Assembly: GCA_030141605.1 (NCBI GenBank)
Contig: JAQGDQ010000152.1
Location: forward strand, 126,001-186,000
Direction of reading: 5' to 3'
Length of the DNA stretch: 60,000 nucleotides
Origin: Tubiluchus corallicola
Lineage: Eukaryota > Priapulida > Priapulimorpha > Priapulimorphida > Tubiluchidae
Below the pieces are notes generated by a model. It worked only from the letters and a program-made list of their open reading frames with translations. It made no database searches and was not told the origin of the DNA. Of this stretch, positions 24,701 to 36,700 are shown piece after piece. The translations under genes and the position numbers were made by a program. Every line of letters starts with the position of its first letter. Position 1 is the stretch's first letter.

Positions 24701-27700
24701 AGTTTTACCTGATGGTGGAATTCACGTGACTGGAGTCTTTACCGCGCAGGAATTACTAAGGAGCGCAAATTGTAAGAGATTCTGTCATTTAATTTAATAA
24801 CTTACATTATAATTGTGGTAATGGAAATCTTATTCTTTGTCATGTTTTGAACAAATTTATATCTATAATCTTAGTGAGCATATTTGTCGTTATTAATTTA
24901 AGATTTTTTATGAGCATCGGGGGGGGGGGGAGTTTATTGAAAAGGGAAGTAGAGCAGCTGATTCGATTGGTGGACTCGGTTGAAAACTTTCACATGAGCT
25001 TTATAATTTACGTTATGAACCTTAAAGAAGTGTTTGCACTTTCTTGTTGTTTATAAATGTGATTATGGCACTTTATCGTGGGCACTTTAACACAAAAATC
25101 TGTTGTGTTATGGAGTGAGTGCTATGTTGGGGTGTTGCTGTGCTTCTGTACCCACAGCGTTAGCACTGGATCCTGTTGTGGCTGTGATTCTATTTAACAG
25201 CATTGATGCTAGGCAAGTTTAATGCTTCTGTTCTGCATTATAGTGTTTTTTTAGTTACTTTAATACTGAGTTTATATTACGGCAGTGAACATTAGGGCAT
25301 CAGTGCGGATTTAAATTACCGGTAGTTCTGTGAATTTTACTCTAGGATTGGCATTGGCATTAGCATTGGCGCTAGGTTGACGTATGCTCTATTTCTGTAT
25401 TATAGCATCGGTGCTATCTTGCATTAATGCTGCCTTTCTGTATTACAGCATTGGTGCTATCTTGCATTAATGCTGCATTTCTGTATTACAGCATTGGTGC
25501 TATCTTGCATTAATGCTGGGAATCTGTATTCCAGCATCAGTGCTGTATTGCGTTAATGCTATGAAATCTGTATTATAGCATTGGTGCTATGCTGCATTAA
25601 TGTTGTATTTCTGTATTGCTGCATTAGTGCTATATTGCATTCATGCTGTATTTCTGCATTACAGCATTGGTGCTATCTTGTATTAATGCTGTGAATTTGT
25701 ATTACAGCATTGATGCTATCTTGTATTAATGCTATGAATCTGTATTACAGCATTGGTGCTATCTTGTATTAATGCTATGAATCTGTGTTACAGCATTGGT
25801 GCTATCTTGTATTAATGCTATGAATCTGTGTTACAGCATTATTGCTACATTAATGTTACTGTTCAATATTACAGCTTCGGTGCTAGGCTACGTTAATGGA
25901 GTACCTCATTCTTCGGTGAAGTTGGAGAGATCTGTCCAACAAGATAGTCCTAATTTCCCTTCTGATCAACCGTTAGTGATAAATATTGGAGGAACGCCAA
26001 GTAAGTCATGCACAATTTCTACATCTTGTCGGTACGATGTCCAAGAAATATACAGTAAGTCCTCGCTTAATGACTCCCCGTGTAACGACGTTTCGTTTTA
26101 ACGAAGCTGGACATTTGACACCTTTTTCTCACTTAATGGCGCATGTTTCGTTTCAATGACAATTTTTTTACCTTTCTCACAGCCATTTTTTATTTTATCA
26201 ACAATGTTTTTTACCTAGTTTAAAGCATTAAAACTGTACATATTTGTGTTATTCTGTTCTAAAAGTGCATTAGTAACCTAAACAGTGCAATTATTATAAT
26301 TCTACATACTAAATGTTGTTAACATTCAATTATAAATGTTAGATTGTTTTATTATGTAGCTTTTGCTGTGTACTGTTTGTTTTAACTTACATGCTTAAAT
26401 CTTTTACATCTGTTCTTAAAGGACCAGAAAAGGGGCACGTTTTCAGAGTAAGTTTCAGAAAATCGCCTTAAAACTTTATACTACTTTACAGCAATATTAA
26501 ATTATGACTCAAAAAACTTTCCGTGCAAATCTATATTACTTAGTACTCACCTGCTAAAAAGACTTGTGTAACTAAACTAATAATTTGAAATGTTTGTGCC
26601 AGTTGGTAAAATGTCGCTGACTCACCCTCCATGGTGCTCCATTCACTAGCCAAAAACATATTTTTAATCTTATTGACAAGATAGAGTAATTTAAAATTTT
26701 ACTTAATAACATGTGTGCTACGAATGCTCTGAATATTTTTTCAAACTTTACTTAATGTTTTCTAAACTTGTTTCGAGCGACCTACGATTAAGATGGCTGC
26801 GCCTAACGGTCATTGCGGGAGTTTAAATTTACACGTTTTATACAACGTTACGGCCGACGCACGCCATGCATACAAAAGCTAGTATGTAAGTGGTATAAAA
26901 TTTCCAGATGAATTTTTTAAGCTTAGTGTAAGTGCAGGGTTTTCTTGTACTTTAAGGTTCGGGACAGCGTTACTCGCTCCCACACAGCAGTCCCCCGGTG
27001 AAACGACGTCGCACGACGACCGTCGGTTCCATGTCTAGCGTTGATGACGACATTCGTAGCACGCACAGCGTCGGCGACGAGGAGCCAGACCGGAGGAGCT
27101 TCTACGGTAAATCACCGACCAGCGTGGGAAGCCATTCCAGCTGGCATAGCGAAGCCGGTGAACATGGTAAACTTTTGCGTGATTTTGAACATTATGCGAT
27201 ATAATTTGTTTGAGGCCAACATGTTAATGTTTTTATACACTCCTGGACAGGGGCATATTAACCAATAGGCTAACTAGGTTATAGCCTAGAGTGCCAAGAT
27301 TCTTATTCTCCTCGTAAAATGTGTATACTTTCATATTCATGCGAAGGACACATTTTCTAACACACCACAGGCAGTTAACGATCATAGCTTTTATATAAGT
27401 GCCGCATAACGAACAGATGCAAGATATTACGCAACAAACAGTTGCGCAGTCTGCTTGAATATAAGCACTATGCAAATACATAACATGAAATTAATAATGA
27501 CCACATAGAAATTAGGCTAATAGTGTTTCTAATACACAACAAGTAATTGTCTAATCTGCTCATTACATAAACAAGTATAAATTCACAATAAAAATGAGCA
27601 GAACAATAGAACTATCGGCATAGGGCGTTGTGAAGTCTTGTTACGCTCGTGCTCCTGGGTTAACAAATAATTTGATTGAAACATTTTTCTTGTTCATGAG

Positions 27701-30700
27701 GTCAGTAGCAGAAGGGGGAAGGGAATGTGACTCATAACCAAACATGACTGTCACTGCCTTGCTCACCGTGTTCTTCGTAACAAATAACAGGCTTCTCTGG
27801 CTAGTTCACTGCTCACAAGTTTCCAGCTTATCAGGCCATTTTGATGGAATTAAACAGTGTCATTTGCAGTATAAACATATTTCATTTACAGTGCAAGGAG
27901 TAAACAGTCCGGCTGGAATGCCCTCTCCGCACGTAGCACAATCTAGATTAGTCAAACACGAGATGCAGACATCGGGGCAGGGTCCTTGTTACGAAGCTCC
28001 GACAAGAGTGGACGGATCGGCTAGAGTCATTGCATCGTCTACGTCTCCTCCTGTGCGAGAAACGGTACTAGAACGTTGCAGTATTCGTAAAAGTAAGTAC
28101 CCGACTGGTTTTGTATTAATTTCTAGCAACCTAAATTAAGGTGAAGTATTCTTTGATTTATTTAAAACACGAACATTTTTCGCCAACTAAAATGTGTCTA
28201 CAAAATATATTTTTGCATGTCTTAATACTTGTTCTGAATCCTTGTATAGTGAATGCCATGCATGCACAGAGCGAGATAGCTAGCCTGCATATAGAACAAT
28301 ATTTCAAAAGTGTAAGAGCTGTTTTTGTCATACGATCGAATCAAGTTTTTTTTATAACGTGGCACCCATAGTTTGCCTCACAGTTTACTCAAAAGTTTAG
28401 CAATCTCCATGTGCAGGCATAATATTTAAATCTCAGGTATAGTGTTACATCTTTTTGCTGAACTTTGTAAGGTAATGACATAGTTGTTATGCTGAGATTT
28501 GGAACACCATGGTGAATATTATTCAGAAAATCAAATATCAGGGTGTCTAAAAAGCTGTGTAAATCCATGTCGTACCTTGTTTAAAAATCAGTGTCAGCTG
28601 TTTCTGAAGTCCAGTGAAAATGTGTTTCGTAAAAATACATGTTTTTGTAGTTATTAAAATGTAACTGAGCATTATATTAGGCTGATGGTCGCATGAAGTT
28701 TTTGATAATCCTGTTATTGTGTTGTTTTGTAATGGTTCTCTTCCAGCAAAAATACTAATGGTAAAAATACACTGAACTGCATGTTTAGAGTTAAAGTCTG
28801 TTTATTTTAAGATAATCACTTTTCTGTTTTAACTATTCCAATCATAACACTTTGATAAGAGGTATGAATGATAACAGATAACTTCTTCCAATTAGCCAAA
28901 CTTTGAAGCCGTTTAAAGCCTGTTTCACCAAAAACAAGAGTACACGAAAGACAGAGTGTTTACAAAGTGACTGTCCAAAAGTTACTGCCTCTGTGTGAGC
29001 TTTTTCATTACCTTTTTTAAACAGCAAACCGCTTCACTGAATCAGGAGAGTTTTTTAACTAGGGGTGACATTAATGAGGTACCGCTTGGCACAAGCAGTT
29101 ACTAAGTCAATGTCCTAGTGGCGATAGTTTGTACAAAACAAAAAGCAGGAAATACTTCAGCAACAAACAGAGAAATCAATAACCCTATAAGATGTAGCAT
29201 CAGATGAAACAAGACGGCTTAGATAACATTCACACGCAGTAGAAGTCATCAAGCATATACTCAAATAAAGTGTGAGATATCTCATGTCATTAAGCAGAGA
29301 TGATCCCCATCACTTGCAGAATTTCGACCGTCCTGTAAAGCAAATGCATCTGCCTGATTTGTAGTTGCATTTTGTATTATTTCGAATTATTTAACAATTG
29401 TCGTTTTATAATTGCAGTGTCTGTTCTCCAGCAGCAATTACAGCAGCAGCAACAGCATCAGCAACAACAACAACAACAACAACAGCAGCAGCAGCAGCAG
29501 CAACAACATCAGAGTCCTGCACAGCTTCCTCACTATTACGAACCAGCCAGAAACGAACCCGGCAATCATGACATTGGTGTGCTAAGAGATTTTGTCAATG
29601 TGGCATGCCAAGAAGAACGCACCGATGTTTGTAATCAGGTTGGTATTTTATTAAGTATTCTTATTACTTTTTTCTTTTAACATAGAGAACTGTTTGGTAA
29701 TAATACGTGTTATGTTGTGCATTTTAACTCCGACGGGAGTTGAATGATACCGACTGGTTAGTTCACTGGTTTGTTTCGTCGGTTGTCCTCCCGTGCGCGT
29801 TTTTGCTGATACTTTTTGTTTACACACCTTTTCATTATTTTTCTTGCATTTTAGGACCGCGAAAGAGCGTCGAATAGTAGCGAACAGCACATGCATTTGA
29901 TCAATAATAGTTCAAAGGTGGACGGACGGGTAAATAATCATTTCATAATTTACTACTGTTAAATATACAGCCATACAGCAAGCGTGCACTCGATACTAGG
30001 TGATGCCATTTTATCATAGTGTGCCAGAAGAAATTAACGACTATTGTTGTGCAATGAAACCCCATGGCCCATACAAGATTTTCAAGAGCTTTTTCTCTGA
30101 AATTTTTAATTGTCGGTTATTTGAAAAATATTGGCAGCAATCTTCACCCTTAGCCGAGCATGGCGTTTTTATATTGTAGGTTTTACAAGTCAAATGTAGA
30201 CACAGGACATTTGACTTGACATGCTTCTACATTTGATTTACCAAAAGCGCTTAAGATTTGTTGAAAATCATTGTTAACACATTTGAACTAACTAAGTCTA
30301 CATTTGAGTCACCGAGACACATTTGAATTACCTAAATCTACATTTGAGTTAACGCAGGTCTACATTTGACATGTAAAACCTATACAATAAAGACCAAGCA
30401 GGGTAAGAAATTACCCCATGGAAATCATGCTTAATATATGTTTCAAACTGGACAGAATGACCAACTAGCAATCGAGGTACCCCCTCTAGTGCAAAAACAA
30501 ATTCTGAGTCAAGTTCTCGTAGATATATGAGGTAGGAAGAATACAAAGAAGCGTTCCACCACTGCAATATATTGCTTATGCTATATTGTTTTTGCATGAT
30601 TTATCAAGTCTTGTGACATAATAGACTAGTGATGTTCACTGTTTAATTCCGAGAAATCCACTTCATCTTCACTTACTGGATTTTCTAAAATTCCGTCTTC

Positions 30701-33700
30701 ATCAGCCTCAACCTTAGTCACCTGTATAGCAAAAGTTGCCGCCATTTTACAAAATGAAAAATGACCACAAATTTCATATGAAATTTCATCAGCAGGTCGT
30801 TAGAAAAATCACTTTGCAGAACTGCTGGCTGCAATTGGAAGTTTGCAGTACTTCTTGGTTGCCAAGGTAAACACAATGGTGTTGCCAGAAAGAAAAATAC
30901 CACTATGTAAACTCAAAGAACTTGCTTGTGTAACAGACCAAGAGGGATAGCAAGTTACCCCACATCAGGTAGCATCCGACACTCGTGCTTTATAAAAACG
31001 CATGAATAATAGTTTTCAACAAAAACAAGTTGTGGTTGCATAACAAATTGAAAAATATTTAATAACTACTAATTTGATAATTTGCGTCAATATACAAATG
31101 TGAACAAACACAGCCTGGGTAATTTTTCCCTCAGTTTCGTCAGCTAAGGGTTAATTTTAAATTTTTTGTGGAAAAATAAAAAAATTACCATCTTTCGTAT
31201 TCTGTAATTTAGCAAGTACCATTTGTCTGTTTCACTATGTGTGTTGACAAATGTTTCTTGTTTTTGTTTATTTTATGTTGTTTTTTTATTTTTTTTCAAT
31301 AAGCATAGTAAATTTAGTTGAAAGCGTTTTAGAAAGTGGCATCTCTACATCAAATTTTACTAGATCTAATACAGATGTATTCATTTTTTATGTACAAATG
31401 CGAAATAATATTTATAGAAAGAATTAGTACTATCAAGAACTAGTTACTGTCAATATAGCACTGTCAATTTCGTCGTTACCAAGATCAAAAAAAGTTTGAA
31501 AACTTCATTCCTAAATTCATATTAAAGATTAAGCTTGTATAGTATGTGACGCATGTTCAGATTCACGGTAAGTGATAAAATGGCCCATTGTTTACTTCTG
31601 TTCATAAATGTTGATATATTTTTGTGATGTCCTAATAGCAATCTCATATTTATTCTCATTCACATCATTTCACTAACCTGATCCTACTAATTCTCATCTC
31701 CTGCGCTCACCACTATCATTCCATCATTTTTTACCTTCCCTTTCTTGCACTCTAACACCAGCACCATTAATTGCATTATAGTCACACAAGTCACGCTTCT
31801 GACTATAATGCAAGCAACAATTTATATAGATATCATGCCATGTCAATTTTATTATGAAATCAATGTAATTATGCATAAAATAATATCATAATGTATATTG
31901 CTATATAGTATTGTTGTTTGGTGTTTTCGTAATAGAAATAAAAAATAAATAAAAATTAAATCTGTTTTAATAAATCTTGTAGTGCAAAATATGTCAGATT
32001 TTATTCAGTAATTTGAAGCAAATCTGCATTAAAGGACCGAATGTCTGAATAAATCTTGTTATTTGTTCTCATTTTAGTCAAATTCACCCCGTTCGTCAAA
32101 GCTGGCACAGTTTTATCCGGACATGTTGCCTCCACCGCCACCCCGACAAGCAATGGCACGCCCTGTTGCCATCATACGCTCGACCCCGGACCTGAGAACG
32201 TCGCCATTTGAAGACCAGGCGGAGCAACCCGGCGGCAAGACGGAGGCAACATCTGCGACATCCGAGCCTGAGAAAACTGCTTCTCCTCTGCCGCCGCCGC
32301 CATCACAGTCCTCATCGAAATATGATTCGCCGAAGAAGGATCAGTTTCCTCCGGTTTCACATGAACAGCATTCTCCGCCCCCTGTAGCCACACCCACGCA
32401 GGCTGCCAAGTACGTGTATAATGATGTGATGCAGAGTATGCTTAGATGGTACATGCCAATAACACAGGAGCCTACATCACCCACTGGTGTGCCTTCTGGG
32501 TCAAGTATGTTCACTTGTTCATATTTAACACCAGTGAAATTTGTCTAGAATGATAACACTCGGCCGGAACAGTGGTTTTCCAATTTTCTGGGACAGGAAT
32601 GCTTCCTGAATTGCTTTAGTTTTTTGTTACTTCTTGATGACTGTGCTTGTGGTCTTTGACATTTACTGAATTGTTCTTTCATGCTAAAACTGAAGGTTAC
32701 AAAAATACTGATTGCTCAATGTTTCACACACATAGATTGACAAAATCTAGTCTGAGGTTATAAAAATACTGATTCCTCAATGTTTCACACACATAGATTG
32801 ACAAAATCTAGTCTGAGGTTATAAAAATACTGATTCCTCAATGTTTCACACACATAGATTGACAAAATCGTGTCTGAGGTTATAAAAATACTGATTCCTC
32901 AATGTTTCACACACATAGATTGACAAAATCGAGTCTGAGGTTACAAAAATACTGATTCCTCAATGTTTCACACACATAGATTGACAAAATCGTGTCTGAG
33001 GTTATAAAAATACTGATTCCTCAATGTTTCACACACATAGATTGACAAAATCGAGTCTGAGGTTCCAAAAATACTGATTCCTCAATGTTTCACACACATA
33101 GATTGACAAAATCTAGTCTGAGGTTACAAAAATACTGATTCCTCAATGTTTCACACACATAGATTGACAAAATCTAGTCTGAGGTTACAAAAATACTGAT
33201 TCCTCAATGTTTCACACACATAGATTGACAAAATCGAGTCTCAGGTTATAAAAATACTGATTCCTCAATGTTTCACACACATAGATTGACAAAATCGAGT
33301 CTGTTGTGCTTATGTAGACATGCTGACTATGACTGCAAACAAAACAGTAAAAAACTTTTAAATCCAGCTGCTCAGCTATGCCTCCATTAAGCTTTTACAT
33401 TCATTTTGTTCGAAAATAAATGTTGGTAAAATGGTGTGTGTCTAACGATTTTTGTCGTTAGGTTAGCTAAAACCAATGAACATGGTCAGAGCACTTCAAA
33501 AAAGTTGATTTTGAGAGGCTGTCATTAACAAAAATTTTTTTTATTACTTCAGTTACCACTACAAGTCCGGGAACGCCGCCATTTAGTCGAACGGTCATGT
33601 CCAGTCCATTTGGGACAATCGGCCGAGAAGTTGGTTTCGTTCACATACATCCCCAGCCTTCCGGTGTAAGTTTTTACTTGTACATTATTAGTTGTGTTTA

Positions 33701-36700
33701 TGATCACTAGGTGGCAGAACTAGTAGTTGAATGAATGTGATACCTTCTGGAGGATGACTGTAAAGATGCTGATTTTCATGCCTTTGTACATTTTCATATT
33801 AAGTTGTTAAAATAACTCTAAAATTGTTATTTGCTTATTCTTTATTGGGTTGTTTAAAATTTGTTGGCGTATTAGACAGATTCCGTACTACCGATTTGAT
33901 ATTTCTAAAAAGACTAAAGATTCATGTTTAGAAGGTATTCAGTGAAAATTTTAAACTTGCACAGTAGTAAAGGTATACAATTGTAAAATGTGTGTCAAGA
34001 ATATGCTGGTTTCAAAAATATCCTCTTCCAAGCATTGAAATGCATCTATAGCACTCGAATTTGACTTAAAAAGAATCAAGTACCATCTTTGTGTGTGTTA
34101 AGCTAAAATATTTCATGATTTTTTGTGAACACTAATTTAGAATTATTAATTAAAGTAGACAGTACACTGCATTGTAGTAAATTAAAAGTAATTTGCTGTA
34201 CTGCGTAACTTTAACAACAATCTTTATTTTTGCTCAGGTTAACCAACTGTGCCAATTTTCCAAGTTGTGTTTTTGCATTTTTTATATCAATTGAACACAA
34301 CAATGTTTATTTTTCATTTCAGGTTTTCACATACCCCAGTATCAGTCCAATGCCTTTATCCGCCATGAGTGGTGTTATCAGCCCAACTACGATCAGCTTG
34401 TTTACGTCTCCCGTTACAACGCCTCGTACCACGCCTCGTTCCACCCCCATACCGCGCTGGACGCAACCTTTCATCACGATGGAGGAGGTAGATTACGCTT
34501 TTATGGCGGGGTTGATACCGCCCGGAGCAGAAGAGGCATTACTTACCGAAGGTATGTATGTGTGTTTGTACTATAAGTGCAATTATGAGCTTAATTTTGT
34601 TGACCAAATGTGTTGTAAACGGTAGTTTATAGTATAAATATGGATACAGTCTATTCTGTTTATAGCCATCTGAAAAAGATCTTAAGGTTTCTAAAATATA
34701 ACTGTTTCTCAAAATACTTGGCTGATGGCGCTATGTGTCAACTTCTTAGTTCTCTGTTGATCGACAGCACAGAAAACGGAGGTTATTAGAAACAAAACTT
34801 CACAAAAAATAAAGACCTTGCAGGCAGTTTAAAGCTAAAACTAAACTTCGCCCTTACTAAAACAAACGGTAAGACCTGGCTCGTTGTTCCAGTTCACAAA
34901 CGATATGAGCAAAAACTGGCACTTGCTTGATCAAGGCCAAGACAATGTGGATCTCGCGTTGTATTCCCTGATCAAGAGCAGTCTTAAGAGACACAACTCG
35001 TGCCTCTGCTTGATCGAATGCACCCAATTGTCAAGCATCAAAAGTTTTAATCATTTGCGCATTCTAGTAAGTGGAATATGAGTTTCAAACAATATCTTGT
35101 CTAAAACGGTACAGTGCTGGTTTCCACGTGTTACACCATTCCTGCCCTTGACTCCTCGAGAGACATTCGCAAGACTTGAATTACCAAATTAATTGGTTAC
35201 ATTATGTTTTCTGTGTCCATGAATCAGTATTGTTGTAGTGAAGTAGACCCAATGCCAGTGGCGTTATTTGCTCTTCCTTCCAATGCTAATTATACTGATC
35301 TGTTGAAGTGCTGCCGTCTATTGAGCACCTCGTTAACTGTACAGTTATACATAAAAATTGTCCTTCACAATTTTCCAATCAAAAGTCATACGTGTGCATC
35401 TATCTTTTGGAAAATGACTCCAGAATGCGAAACATTGTTCAATTCGCTTTCCACACAAGTGTGCACACACGCACGTAGACATGCACGTACGCACACACAC
35501 ACACACACACATCCGTGTTACTTGCTTGTATTTTTAAAATAATTTTTAACAGAGCTACAAATAACTAGGACTTATTAAAAATAGAAAATTTATCTATGTA
35601 CCTTAATAACCCTTTTCTTAATGTACAAAACAGTTCAATTTCTTTAACTTTGTTTTCAAACACTTAGCTATTTGTTACTGTATCAATTTCTTTTCTTCAG
35701 GTCTGCGTAATCATTTGGCTTTTTGTAAATACACAATTAGTGCATAGGTTACTGTATCAATTTCTTTACTTGTCTGCTTATTCATTACCTATTTGGTTTC
35801 TGTTATCTACTTGATTAGTGCATAATAGGCTCTGCCTATATAAACTGGTTGTATTTTTAAAATGTACAAAATTTAGTAACATGCCATGTTTCGGGTGATT
35901 CCCATCTGTTTTTTTCTTACAAATCATTCAACGGTTTTTCTACAAAAGTGACGTATAGTAACACCACAATATTAAAAAAAATCACCCAACTCTACACCCA
36001 CCACACCACTCGACGCCACCCACACCTTGCCACGAAACAACAGCAACAACAAAGACATTGTGCACAACATTAAAACAGCGTGAAATGACAAACACATTCA
36101 CTAATAGTCAGTCAATAATGCATGAACATTTTACATTATCTTTGCTTTCTGCTCCTGAAATTATGGCGATAATGCTTGTAAATTCTGTATACTCCTTGTT
36201 TGCTGCTCCCGAAATAGTGGTAATAAGCTAACTGTAAATAGATATGTGTTTACGGTTGCCAGAGAGTCAAAAGTTTTCATGAAAATTTATTACACATTGT
36301 TTGCCTTGCACTGATTGAATGACAGTGTTTCTTATTCCATGAACCAGCATCACGGCGAAATAATCAGCTTCTTTGGAGTTTGTCATAAGCGCGAAACCCA
36401 AAAATTTTCTTTAGCAGTGATAGTTGATGCCAACCTGCACACTTCAATTCTAGTTTGACGAAATTTAGCCTTGTTTCTAAAGTAGCTGACACCCGACGTT
36501 CCATTTTTCATGCTTAGAAATTGCTAGCCCTACTTATCCGTCTTAACTGACATCTCTACCTAATTGCTCTTTGTTTGTGTGCGTACATGTAATTAATTAC
36601 CTACGCAGCCCAGGCCATGTTTTTTTGAGCCGATTGATGCAGTCTCATTAGGTTCATCATAATCTTCAGTAACTACTAGCTTCCCGGTAACATTCTGTGA

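Noticed and set aside
32692-33303. CRISPR-like array
   Set aside because: Units are contiguous 61-bp repeats with no unique spacers, in a eukaryotic intron.
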